NCBI GenBank assembly: GCA_965227875.1 | Contig: OZ245783.1 | Coordinates: forward strand, 3,534,001-3,598,000 | Direction: 5' to 3' | Source: G965227875 sp965227875 | Lineage (GTDB): Bacteria; Pseudomonadota; Alphaproteobacteria; Rhizobiales; JAJFHC01 | DNA: 64,000 nt | Part shown: positions 34,861-43,295 of the stretch, in pieces | Numbering within the stretch: the stretch's first letter is position 1 | How the letters are laid out: the number at the start of each line of letters is the position of its first letter | The notes under the pieces: model-generated | What the model saw: the letters and a program-made list of their open reading frames with translations, nothing else | The model's database searches: none | Told to the model about the DNA's origin: nothing | Translations under genes and position numbers: made by a program

Positions 34861-35277
34861 ATGATCGAAGGCATCAGCCACATCACGTTCGTCGTGTCGG
34901 ATCTCGACCGCATGACGGCCTTCCTCACGGCAATATTCGACGCCGAGGAAGTTTACAGCAGCGGCGAAGACACGTTTTCCGTTTCGCGCGAGAAGTTCTT
35001 CGTCATCGGCGGTGTCTGGATTGCGGTCATGGAAGGCGACGGCCTCGGGGCGCGTACCTACAACCATACCGCGTTCAAGGTATCGGAAGCCGAGTTCGAG
35101 GATCGCGTCAGACGTGTCCGGGATTATGGCGCGGAGATCAGGCCGGCGCGCTCCCGCGTCAGGGGCGAGGGTAGGTCCATATATTTCTACGACCACGACA
35201 ACCATCTGTTCGAGATTCATGACGGCACGCTCGAACAGCGGCTTGAACGCTATCGTGGCGGGGTGGCGACGTCGTGA
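34861..35277 (+). CDS. fosX: FosX-type fosfomycin resistance hydrolase
   Basis: A 138-residue vicinal-oxygen-chelate enzyme that opens the fosfomycin epoxide with water. All residues that define FosX are at the expected positions: metal ligands His7, His69 and Glu118, and the general base Glu44 (VSRE). GEGRSIYFYDHDNHLFEIH closes the active site. Glu44 separates FosX from the glutathione- and cysteine-using FosA/FosB. The Mesorhizobium-type protein is the nearest relative I recognise. It follows the ICMT-like gene closely. Confidence 0.92.
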   Translation: MIEGISHITFVVSDLDRMTAFLTAIFDAEEVYSSGEDTFSVSREKFFVIGGVWIAVMEGDGLGARTYNHTAFKVSEAEFEDRVRRVRDYGAEIRPARSRVRGEGRSIYFYDHDNHLFEIHDGTLEQRLERYRGGVATS

Positions 35278-35292
35278 AACGTCGCGCTTCGT

Positions 35293-36348
35293 TCAGTTGG
35301 CCGAACGGCGGCGCGAGCCGCGTCGCCGCGGCATGGGGGTGACCTTGTCGCCCGACAGAAGTTCGGCGGTCGTGCCGGTCAGTTCGCCCATTTTCTCGAC
35401 GATGTCGTGGATCGTCGGGGGCTCCCCGGGCGGTGTGGTCTCCAGGGCGCGGCGCATGGCGCGGACATGGTCCGGCGTCGTGCCGCAGCATCCGCCGATG
35501 ATCTTCGCGCCGGCATCGCGTGCGAAGATCGCGTATTGCGCCATGATCTCCTCGGTGCCGGAATAGCAGATCTCGCCGTCCTTGAACTCCGGAATGCCGC
35601 AGTTGGCCTTGGTGATGACGATATCGTCCGGCCGCAGCATGCCGCGCACGCTGATGAGACCGGCGAGCAGATCGGGTGCGCCCGTGCCGCAATTGCCGCC
35701 GAAGGCGATCGGATGGACATCGCCCTTGTGGACCATGGCAACGAAGTGCTCAGGGCTGATGCCCATCATCGTCCGGCCGTTCGTGTCGAAGGAAAGCGTG
35801 CAGACGGCCGGCAGGCCTACGTTTTCCGCTGCCATGAGAGCCGCGCGAACCTCGTCTTCCGACGACATGGTCTCGATCCACAGGATCTGCGCGCCGCCGT
35901 CTCGCAACCCTGCCATCTGGGCCTCGAACGCTGTCACGCCGTCGGCGATGGACAGGGGCCCGATCGGCTCGAAGAGATCGCCCGTCGGTCCCACGGATCC
36001 CGCGCAGATCACATCCCGGCCCGAGTCGGCGATTTCGGCGGCGAGCAGCTCGGCCGACGCCTTGTTGATCTCGTGGACGCGGTCATCCGCGCCGTGAAGC
36101 TTGAGACGGTTCGCCGTGCCGCCGAACGTGTTGGTCAGCACGATGTCGGAACCGGCGTCTATGAAGGACCGGTAGTGGTCACGGACCTTTTCCGGATGCT
36201 CGATGTTCCAGATTTCGGGCGCATCGCCGTGTTGCAGACCCCGGGCGAACAGGTTGGTGCCTGTCGCGCCGTCCGCGAGGAGCCAGCCTTTTTCCGCCAG
36301 TCGCTCGATGAGGATGTTCGGCATGTTCTGCTTACTCTTTGGTGTCAC
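35293..36348 (-). CDS. bmt: Homocysteine S-methyltransferase family (betaine-homocysteine type)
   Basis: A 351-residue zinc-dependent methyltransferase barrel. Zinc-ligand motifs are FGGNCGTGAPDLL and IIGGCCGTTPDHVRAM; the substrate loop DGATGTNLFARGL is at the N-terminus. Relatives transfer a methyl from betaine or a related donor to homocysteine. The start is GTG 36348, eight bases after GGGAG; ATG 36324 is an alternative. It lies 55 bp downstream of the DNA ligase gene on the same strand, though functionally unrelated. A betA-like gene occurs far away in the window. Confidence 0.87.
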   Translation of the reverse strand: MTPKSKQNMPNILIERLAEKGWLLADGATGTNLFARGLQHGDAPEIWNIEHPEKVRDHYRSFIDAGSDIVLTNTFGGTANRLKLHGADDRVHEINKASAELLAAEIADSGRDVICAGSVGPTGDLFEPIGPLSIADGVTAFEAQMAGLRDGGAQILWIETMSSEDEVRAALMAAENVGLPAVCTLSFDTNGRTMMGISPEHFVAMVHKGDVHPIAFGGNCGTGAPDLLAGLISVRGMLRPDDIVITKANCGIPEFKDGEICYSGTEEIMAQYAIFARDAGAKIIGGCCGTTPDHVRAMRRALETTPPGEPPTIHDIVEKMGELTGTTAELLSGDKVTPMPRRRGSRRRSAN

Positions 36349-36403
36349 GTTGCCAGCTCCCGCAGACGCCTGTCTTAAGCCACCAGCGGTGCGTGCGCAA
36401 TCG

Positions 36404-38002
36404 TCATGACGTGCCTCTGTCGTGTGACACCAGTGCGACGAGCGTATCGAGCCGGTCCGCTTCTTCCATGGGTTTGTCCCAGCGAATCCGGTGCACGCGC
36501 GGAAACCGCATGGCGAGGCCGGACTTGTGGCGAGGCGACGGGTGAATGTCGTCGAATGCGACCTCGAGGACCAGGCCCGGCTCGACTTCCCGGACCGGAC
36601 CGAACCGGTTCACCGTATGGCCGCGGACCCAGCGGTCGAGTTGCGCCAGTTCCTCGTCGGTAAAGCCGAAATACGCCTTTCCGACGGGCACCAGTTCGCG
36701 TCCGCCGTCCGCGCCGTCGCGCCACACCCCGAACGTGTAGTCCGAGTAGAAGGACGACCGCTTGCCGCTCCCGCGCTGGGCATACATCAGCACCGCGTCC
36801 GCGGTGAGCGGCGCGCGTTTCCACTTGAACCAGGGGCCGCGAGGCCTGCCCGCCTCGTAGATGCTGTCGCGCGCCTTCAGCATGAGCCCCTCGATATTGC
36901 TGTCGCGGGCTGCGGCATGGAGATCTTTCAGCCCGTCCAGGTCGGTAAACGTCACGAGCTCCGACAGGTCGGCCGCCGCCGGACGGGTGGCGGCGAACCA
37001 GTCCTCGAGCTGACGTCGACGCTCGTCGAGGGGAAGGGACCGGAGATCGTCGCCGTCCCTGAGAAGGATGTCGTAGAACCGGATATGTGCGGGATAGTCC
37101 CGCAGCATCCTGGCCGATACCTTCTTGCGGTTCAGCCTTTGCTGGAGGTCGTTGAACGCGGCCACTTCGCCGTCGCGCACGACGAGAAGTTCGCCGTCCA
37201 GCACGGCGTCGAACTTCAACCGGTCCGCTATGTCCGGAAACGCATCGGTGATCTCGTCGCCGGTCCGCGAGAACAGCCGTGTCTCGCCCTTGCTCGCCGC
37301 GACCTGTACGCGGATGCCGTCCCACTTCCACTCGGCGAAGTGGGTCTCTGGCGAGATCCGTGCGAAGTCCGGTTCTTCGATTGGATTTGCGAGCATGAGC
37401 GGGCGGAACATCAGCCGGTCGTCGATCTCCGGCCGCCCGGTCCGTCCTTCGAGCCAGGCAAAGAGATCCGTATACGGCACGTCGAGCCCGTGCCACAGTT
37501 CCTCGATCTCGCCCACGTCGCGGCCGCCGAACTGTGCGATCGCCTGTTTGGCGAGGCGTGCCGAAACGCCGACGCGCAATCCACCGGTCACGAGCTTGAG
37601 AAGCGCCCAGCGTCCTGTCGGGCCGAGCGTGTCCATCCATGCCGTCAGGAGCGGAAGAGCTTCCGTTCTCGTCGCCTTGCCGAGGCCCTCGACCACCTCG
37701 GACAGCGTCGGCGCAGGACTCGGCCCGGAGCCTTCCGGCCAGATCAGGGCCGCGGTTTCGGCAGTGTCTCCGACGAAGTCTCGCGACATGCGGAACAGGA
37801 CCGGATCGACGCGGGACGCCACCAGTTCCGAGACGACCGATCTCTTGACGGCCGGAAAGTCGAGGCCGCCGGTGAGCGCTGCGGTCGCATATCCCCGGTC
37901 TGGATCGGGCGTCGCGGCCAGATACTCCGTGATGAGCCTGAGCTTGCCGTTTCGTGACGGCATGTAGGTCAGCCGGTCGAGCAGTTCGGCGAAGGGCTTC
38001 AT
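36404..38002 (-). CDS. Cisplatin-resistance-type ATP-dependent DNA ligase
   Basis: A 532-residue ligase. The adenylation site is Lys226 in EWKWDGIRVQ (KxDG motif). Downstream motifs IRFYDILLRDGDDLRSLPL and LEGLMLKARDS, then the WFKWKRAP motif V and the C-terminal OB fold, are in order. An N-terminal domain with FAELLDRLTYMPSRNGK precedes it. It starts four bases inside the end of the MBL exonuclease gene (ATGA overlap). The pair matches the 'ligase-associated' DNA repair unit of bacteria. Confidence 0.92.
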   Translation of the reverse strand: MKPFAELLDRLTYMPSRNGKLRLITEYLAATPDPDRGYATAALTGGLDFPAVKRSVVSELVASRVDPVLFRMSRDFVGDTAETAALIWPEGSGPSPAPTLSEVVEGLGKATRTEALPLLTAWMDTLGPTGRWALLKLVTGGLRVGVSARLAKQAIAQFGGRDVGEIEELWHGLDVPYTDLFAWLEGRTGRPEIDDRLMFRPLMLANPIEEPDFARISPETHFAEWKWDGIRVQVAASKGETRLFSRTGDEITDAFPDIADRLKFDAVLDGELLVVRDGEVAAFNDLQQRLNRKKVSARMLRDYPAHIRFYDILLRDGDDLRSLPLDERRRQLEDWFAATRPAAADLSELVTFTDLDGLKDLHAAARDSNIEGLMLKARDSIYEAGRPRGPWFKWKRAPLTADAVLMYAQRGSGKRSSFYSDYTFGVWRDGADGGRELVPVGKAYFGFTDEELAQLDRWVRGHTVNRFGPVREVEPGLVLEVAFDDIHPSPRHKSGLAMRFPRVHRIRWDKPMEEADRLDTLVALVSHDRGTS

Positions 38003-39018
38003 TGGGCTTCCTCGTCGTCGCGCCCGATCAGGGCCAGGGCCCGCCCGCGCAGCCCGACGGTCGACAGGTAATGAACGAGGGCGTCCTCGTTCCCGTGGGT
38101 CACCCAGATCTCCGGCGCTCCGACTTCGGCGATCGTGGCCACCAGCCCGTCCCAGTCCGCATGGTCGGACACCACCAGCGGCAACTCCACGCCGCGCTGT
38201 CGCGCACGTCCGCGCACCCGCATCCAGCCCGAAGCGAGCACGGTCACCGGATCGGGAAGGCGTCTCGCCCACTTGTCGTTCAGCGCCGAAGGCGGGGCCA
38301 GGACGATCTCCCCGACCATCTCTTTCTTCTGCGCCGCCGTCGCGGGACGAAGTGGCCCCAGGGGCACGCCGCGCGCCTCGTAGAGTTCCGACAGGGCGAT
38401 GAGCGCGCCGTGCAGCCAGATCGGCCGGTCGTACCCCTGGCCCCGCAACGTGGCGATCAGGCGCTGGCACTTGCCAAGCCCGTAGGCGCCGATGAGATGC
38501 GCACGATCCGGGAAAAGCGCCTGCGACGCGAGAAGCCGGCGGATTTCGTCGTCGGCGTTTTCGTGCCGGAACACCGGCAGGCCGAACGTCGCCTCCGTCA
38601 CGAAGACATCGCAGGGCACGGGCTCGAACGGCGCACAGGTCGGGTCTGCGTCTCGCTTGTAGTCCCCGGATATGACCACGCGGCTTCCCTGCCATTCGAG
38701 CACGACCTGGGCGGACCCGAGCACGTGGCCCGCGGGCACGACACTGAGCGTCAGGCCGTCGATGTCGAGGGGCGCGCCGTACGCGATTTCCTGCTGGTGC
38801 CGCCCGGCCTGGTCGCCGTAGCGGGTGCGCATGATGGCGAGCGTGTCCGCGGTGGCGAGCACATGATCGTGGCCCGGGCGGGCATGGTCGGCATGCCCGT
38901 GCGTGACCACCGCCCGTGCGACCGGGCGGTGCGGATCGACGTGGAAGTCGCCGGGAATGCAATAAAGCCCCTTCGGCGTGACCTTGAGCCAGGTCTCTGG
39001 GTGGGGTGGGTTTGGCAT
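37999..39018 (-). CDS. Ligase-associated MBL-fold DNA exonuclease
   Basis: A 339-residue metallo-beta-lactamase-fold protein of the SNM1/Pso2-like group. The metal motif VVTHGHADHARPGHD is near residue 40, and GHVLGSAQVVLEW, VISGDYKRD and SDHADWDGL follow. It is translationally coupled to the DNA ligase gene through a four-base overlap. The proteins are annotated as ligase-associated exonucleases in other bacteria, where a LHR helicase and PdeM phosphoesterase are often linked; neither is in this window. Confidence 0.92.
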   Translation of the reverse strand: MPNPPHPETWLKVTPKGLYCIPGDFHVDPHRPVARAVVTHGHADHARPGHDHVLATADTLAIMRTRYGDQAGRHQQEIAYGAPLDIDGLTLSVVPAGHVLGSAQVVLEWQGSRVVISGDYKRDADPTCAPFEPVPCDVFVTEATFGLPVFRHENADDEIRRLLASQALFPDRAHLIGAYGLGKCQRLIATLRGQGYDRPIWLHGALIALSELYEARGVPLGPLRPATAAQKKEMVGEIVLAPPSALNDKWARRLPDPVTVLASGWMRVRGRARQRGVELPLVVSDHADWDGLVATIAEVGAPEIWVTHGNEDALVHYLSTVGLRGRALALIGRDDEEAQ

Positions 39019-39141
39019 GGCGATCAACAGATGTCGCGGAACGGCCGGCAGGTCAACACACCGGCGCCGGCGACGGATTTTGCGCGGCCGGCGGCATCCG
39101 GGTATGACTGTCGTCCGGACGGAACAGCGAAGGTTTGGTGC

Positions 39142-39822
39142 ATGACCGAGAGAAGAATGATGACTGCCCGCGAGGCACTCTCCGAACTGCTTGGCGACAT
39201 CGCCGAACGAAAGGCCGTCGATCTCGGTGCCGGCTCCGGTTCCCGCAGCCGCGACCTTGCCGCATTGGGCGCCGCAGTGACGGGCGTGGAGCCCAACGAA
39301 GGCGCCGTGGACGAAGCCCGGCGGATTGCCGGCGGCCCGGACTACGTGGTCGCATCCGCCGAAGATACCGGGCTCCCGGACGACCGTTTCGACATCGTTC
39401 TGTTTTCCGACAGCCTTCACCACGCCGCCGACATGGACGGAGCCCTCGCCGAGGCGCGCCGGATCTGCCGGCACGGCGGCTCCCTCGTGGTGCTGGAACC
39501 GGAAGCTCCCGATCCCATTCATCCGGTGACGCGCTGGATCGATGACGAGATGCAGGTCTATGCCGAGGCACAGGCGGCACTGGAAAGAGCCTGTGCGGCC
39601 AACCGCTTGCGACGCGGGCGAGGGCTGAGGTTCGCGATGGAGTATCGCGTGGCGGATGCAGACGCGCTCATGCGGGACATGTGCGCCGTGGACCCCTCCC
39701 GGCGCGTCGACGCGGACGCGCGCGGCAAGGTCGATGCCGCCTTCGCAGAGGCCGTCCGGCATGATGAAGAAGGGCCTTACCTGGTCTATTGGGAGAGAGC
39801 CGACATCTTCGCCATGCCGTGA
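39142..39822 (+). CDS. SAM-dependent methyltransferase, type 11
   Basis: A 226-residue class I methyltransferase. SAM-binding motif I is AVDLGAGSGSRSRDLAALG at about residues 24-40. The acidic loop GVEPNEG and DIVLFSDSLHHA follow. The substrate cannot be inferred. The frame is open far upstream through the antisense of the exonuclease; ATG 39142 gives the right N-terminus. The next gene on the strand is the iron-binding protein, separated by a 248-bp regulatory region. Confidence 0.85.
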   Translation: MTERRMMTAREALSELLGDIAERKAVDLGAGSGSRSRDLAALGAAVTGVEPNEGAVDEARRIAGGPDYVVASAEDTGLPDDRFDIVLFSDSLHHAADMDGALAEARRICRHGGSLVVLEPEAPDPIHPVTRWIDDEMQVYAEAQAALERACAANRLRRGRGLRFAMEYRVADADALMRDMCAVDPSRRVDADARGKVDAAFAEAVRHDEEGPYLVYWERADIFAMP

Positions 39823-39854
39823 CTGCGGCCTCCAATCCGAGATTGTCGCAACAA

Positions 39855-39871
39855 TTTAGAATCATTCTAAC
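39855..39871 (+). promoter_or_regulatory. Irr-type iron control element, site 1
   Basis: TTTAGAA-TCA-TTCTAAC matches the iron control element bound by Irr (TTTAGAA-N3-TTCTAAA, known in Rhizobiales) at every position but the last. It lies about 200 bp upstream of the iron-binding-protein gene and 28 bp past the methyltransferase stop. Confidence 0.75.
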
Positions 39872-39890
39872 ATATTGATATTACTTTGGA

Positions 39891-39907
39891 TTTTGAATAA
39901 TTCTAAT
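39891..39907 (+). promoter_or_regulatory. Irr-type iron control element, site 2 (degenerate)
   Basis: TTTTGAA-TAA-TTCTAAT differs from the consensus at two positions. It lies 36 bp from site 1, centre to centre. A TTGATA -35-like element at 39875 with TAATTC 17 bp later puts this site over the -10 region. Confidence 0.55.
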
Positions 39908-40070
39908 CCTGACTATTTGAGTTGGTTTTTTGTTGATCGCGAGAATCGGAAGGTGTAAGGGTCGGCCAGAAACGCAATGCCGGCTGGTCCGGCACGGGCA
40001 TGCGGCGGTCGTCGTCTTCGTCATGTTGGCGACACTCCCACCCAGCCCCTACACAGGAAGGTCGACAGAA

Positions 40071-41102
40071 ATGAAAACCGGAAAGCTTCTCCGAAACATG
40101 CTCATCGCGACGGGGCTCGCGGCCGCCGCGGTGGCGCCGTCCTACGCCGCCGAGGAAGTGAACGTCTACTCCTACCGACAGCCGTTCCTCGTGAAGCCGC
40201 TGTTCGATGCGTTCACCGAAAAGACCGGTGTCGCCGTCAACGTGATCTTCGCGAGCAAGGGGCTGATCGAACGCATGGCCCAGGAAGGCGCCAGCAGTCC
40301 CGCGGACATCCTGCTCACGGTCGATATCGGCCGCCTCAACAAGGCTGTTGTCGAAGACGTGTCCCAGCCGGTCACCTCCAAGACGCTGGAGGCCAACATT
40401 CCGGCCGAGTATCGCGACCCGAAGGGCAACTGGTTCGGCCTTACCCGGCGCGCGCGCGTCGCCTACGTGTCGAAAGAGCGCGTCAAGGACACCGCGATCA
40501 CCTATGCCGATCTGGCGGACCCGAAATGGAAGGGCCGCATCTGCATTCGCTCCGGCCAGCACGTCTACAACCTGGCTCTCTTTGCCTCGATCATCGCCCA
40601 TGAAGGTGAGAAGCAGGCCATCGACTGGCTGAAAGGCCTGAAGGCCAATCTGGCGCGGAAGCCGAGCGGCAATGACCGTGCCCAGGTCAAGGGTGTCTTT
40701 GGCGGCGAATGCGACATCGCCATCGGCAACACCTACTACATGGGCAAGATGCAGACCAACACCAAGCAGGCGGAACAGCAGGACTGGGCAAAGTCCGTCC
40801 GCATCGTGTTCCCGTCGACGGAAGGCCGTGGAACCCATGTCAACCTGTCCGGTATGGTCATGGCGAAACACGCCCCCAACCGCGAAAACGCTCTGAAGCT
40901 GATGGAATTCCTGTCAAGCGACGATGCGCAGCAGATCTATGCCGAGGTCAACTTCGAGTATCCGGTGAACCCCTCGGTGCCGTGGTCGGACCGTGTGAAG
41001 TCCTGGGGCGAGTTCAAGCCCGACTCCCTGTCGCTGGCGAAAATCGCCGAGCTGACTGGCCTTGCGAGCGAAATCGTCGACCAGGTCCAGTTCAACGAAT
41101 AG
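40071..41102 (+). CDS. fbpA: Ferric iron ABC transporter substrate-binding protein
   Basis: A 343-residue periplasmic protein of the FbpA/IdiA/FutA family. The signal peptide ends near SYAAEE. The family start VNVYSYRQPFLVKPLFDAFTEKTG, the iron-contact Tyr-rich GNTYYMGKMQ and SGMVMAKHAPNRENALKLMEFLSS are present. The start has AGGAAGG in front. It is preceded by two Irr-type boxes and followed by a strong terminator, so it is a single-gene unit; no permease or ATPase gene is alongside. Confidence 0.92.
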   Translation: MKTGKLLRNMLIATGLAAAAVAPSYAAEEVNVYSYRQPFLVKPLFDAFTEKTGVAVNVIFASKGLIERMAQEGASSPADILLTVDIGRLNKAVVEDVSQPVTSKTLEANIPAEYRDPKGNWFGLTRRARVAYVSKERVKDTAITYADLADPKWKGRICIRSGQHVYNLALFASIIAHEGEKQAIDWLKGLKANLARKPSGNDRAQVKGVFGGECDIAIGNTYYMGKMQTNTKQAEQQDWAKSVRIVFPSTEGRGTHVNLSGMVMAKHAPNRENALKLMEFLSSDDAQQIYAEVNFEYPVNPSVPWSDRVKSWGEFKPDSLSLAKIAELTGLASEIVDQVQFNE

Positions 41103-41130
41103 TCCTTTCCGCACCGGAATCAGGCGCATG

Positions 41131-41160
41131 GGCGGGGGCTGGAAAGCCCCCGCCTTTTTC
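41131..41160 (+). terminator. Rho-independent terminator after fbpA
   Basis: A perfect 10-bp GC-rich stem (GGCGGGGGCT and AGCCCCCGCC, 41131-41140 and 41145-41154) with a GGAA loop, followed by five T's. It begins 28 bp after the fbpA stop codon. Confidence 0.92.
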
Positions 41161-41258
41161 TTGGAGAAATCCCGCAAGCCCGGTATTGCCCTGTCCGGTC
41201 CGAACGGACATAGTCGGCACCTGATCCCCAAACGAACCAGTCGCAGGACTCATCGCCC

Positions 41259-42200
41259 ATGACCGACAAAGTCTCCATCGGCCAGATGTTCGGCTCGCCC
41301 GAGGTCGACACTTTCCTTGGACTGCCCGCCTGTGAACCGGGCGAGGTGAACGCGGGCGCCGCCATTCTCGGCGTACCGTTCGCCACGCCTTACGAATCCG
41401 TGGGGGCCTACTGTGCAAGCGGTCCGGGAGCCATACGTGAAGCGATCGCGGGCGATGCCGGCGCGCTCCACCATGTCGATTTCGATCACGGCGAACCGAT
41501 CTTCAGGGACGGTCAGGTGACAGCCGTGGACTGCGGCGACCTCGATCTCGACCCGGCGGACAGCGCAGGAAACCGCGCAACCATTCGCGACGCCGTGGCC
41601 ACGATTCTGGACCGCGGCGCGGTCCCCGTCCTGCTCGGTGGCGACGACTCCATCCCGATCCCCATGCTCCAGGCCTTCGAAGGCCGGTCCGACGTGCACA
41701 TTCTCCAGATCGACGCGCATATCGACTGGCGCGATGAAGTCCAGGGTGAGAACTGGGGACTGTCCTCGACCATGCGGCGCGCCTCCGAGATGGGCCATGT
41801 CAAGGGTATCGTCCAGGCTGGGCGGCGCGGGATCGGGTCTGCCCGTTCGGCCGACCTGCAGGATGCGCTCGACTGGGGCGTGAATTTCGTCAGCGCGCGG
41901 GAAATTGCATACGGCGGGACCGCACCGGTCATCGATCTGCTGCCGGAGGGCGCGGATATCGTAGTGGCGCTCGATGTCGACGCGTTCGATCCGTCGCTCG
42001 TGCCCGGCGTGATCGGACGATCCCCCGGCGGTCTCACGTACTGGCAGGTGATAGAACTCATCGAAGGCGCCGCGAGACGCGGTCGCATCGCCGCGTTCGA
42101 CATCGTCGAGTATGTCCCGGAACGCGATGTCGACGGACTGGGCGGCCTGGTCGCTGCCCGGGCGGTCGCCAACGTGCTGGCCGCCATCGCCCGGGCCTGA
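41259..42200 (+). CDS. Agmatinase/arginase family ureohydrolase with altered metal ligand
   Basis: A 313-residue ureohydrolase. Five of the six bimetal ligands are present: D152, H154 and D156 (DAHIDWRD), and D239 and D241 (ALDVDAFDPS). The sixth, the His of the GGDH motif, is Asp130 here (LLGGDDSIPIP). The family hydrolyses guanidino compounds (agmatine, arginine, guanidinobutyrate, formiminoglutamate); this variant's substrate is uncertain. It starts 99 bp after a terminator and is independent of fbpA. Confidence 0.87.
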   Translation: MTDKVSIGQMFGSPEVDTFLGLPACEPGEVNAGAAILGVPFATPYESVGAYCASGPGAIREAIAGDAGALHHVDFDHGEPIFRDGQVTAVDCGDLDLDPADSAGNRATIRDAVATILDRGAVPVLLGGDDSIPIPMLQAFEGRSDVHILQIDAHIDWRDEVQGENWGLSSTMRRASEMGHVKGIVQAGRRGIGSARSADLQDALDWGVNFVSAREIAYGGTAPVIDLLPEGADIVVALDVDAFDPSLVPGVIGRSPGGLTYWQVIELIEGAARRGRIAAFDIVEYVPERDVDGLGGLVAARAVANVLAAIARA

Positions 42201-42209
42201 GCGGCGGCC

Positions 42210-43247
42210 TCAGTCCAGCGTCCACACGGCGCCGGGATCCAGCGCCCGAAAACGCTCGGGCGAGATGCCGAACTCGATGCGGGCGGCGTCGAGGGCCGAG
42301 ACCGGCGCGTCCCAGGCTTCCCCGGTCAGCCGGAACGTGGCGAAGTGCGAAGCCAGTGTCGGCGGTTCCCCGAGGTCGCGATGGGCCATCACCGCTTCTT
42401 CCGGATTCATGTGCGAATAGGACATGAACCAGCACGGTTCATAGGCGCCGATGGGAAGCACGGCGAACCTGAACGGCCCGTATCTCTCACGGGCATCGCG
42501 AAAGTAGTCCCCGCCGCCATACCCGGAATCGCCGACGAAATAGATCATCCCGCCGGGGGTCTCGATCGCGAACGAGGCCCAGAGCGCCATCCTGCGGTCG
42601 CGCACGCCACGGGCCGACCAGTGATGCGTCGGGTCGAGATGGACACGGACGCCGCCATCCAGATCGACGGTTTCGAACCAGTCCCGGGCGTCGACGGATA
42701 TGCCGGAAGCCGCGCGGCGGATGATCGTGTCGTTCCCCAGTGGCGTGATGATCCGGGGCCGGTCCCGCTGCCACAGGCGTGCCACGGTCTGCGTATCGAG
42801 GTGGTCGTAATGGTTGTGCGTGACGAGGACCGCGTCGATGCGGGGAAGGTCGTCGAACGCGATACCCGGCGGTTGGGCGCGCTTGGGCCCGAAGCGTTGC
42901 GACGGGCTTGCCCTTTCCGCCCAGACGGGATCGGTGAGAATGTTCAGGCCGGCCGTCTGCAGTAACACCGTGGCATGACCGACGAAGCTCGCTCGCAGGG
43001 CCGTCCCCGGAACGCTCTGGGGCGGGCGGTCCGGCGTGACCTGCGCGAAGGTCTCGGGCCATTGCGCCCACTTCGCCCGCACCTGCCATTTCAGGAACCG
43101 GAGCAGGCCTTCAGGCTGGGGCTTGCCGGGGTTGAAGAAGCGCACGCCATCGAAATGATCGCTCTGTGGCCCGGTGTAGTAAGGGTTCCGCCCCCGTCCA
43201 GGCTTCCTGGACGTTGTCTGCTCGATGTTCTCCGGCCTGTCTTCCAT
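42210..43247 (-). CDS. NAPE-PLD-like MBL-fold hydrolase
   Basis: A 345-residue metallo-beta-lactamase-fold protein of the group related to N-acyl-phosphatidylethanolamine phospholipase D. The zinc motif is VTHNHYDHLD (HxHxDH), with FVGDSGYGGGDYF and the HM/H sites SYSHMNPEEAV and LASHFATFRL. The long hydrophilic N-terminus has FVGHATVLLQTAGLNILTDPVW. It starts at ATG 43247 (a TTG 15 bases upstream is in frame). The LysE gene precedes it on the strand by 48 bp. A lipid phosphodiesterase activity is inferred. Confidence 0.85.
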   Translation of the reverse strand: MEDRPENIEQTTSRKPGRGRNPYYTGPQSDHFDGVRFFNPGKPQPEGLLRFLKWQVRAKWAQWPETFAQVTPDRPPQSVPGTALRASFVGHATVLLQTAGLNILTDPVWAERASPSQRFGPKRAQPPGIAFDDLPRIDAVLVTHNHYDHLDTQTVARLWQRDRPRIITPLGNDTIIRRAASGISVDARDWFETVDLDGGVRVHLDPTHHWSARGVRDRRMALWASFAIETPGGMIYFVGDSGYGGGDYFRDARERYGPFRFAVLPIGAYEPCWFMSYSHMNPEEAVMAHRDLGEPPTLASHFATFRLTGEAWDAPVSALDAARIEFGISPERFRALDPGAVWTLD

Positions 43248-43295
43248 CACGTCATCCCGCAAGGGGCCGGCGACGCATCTGCGGTCCGCCCCGCA

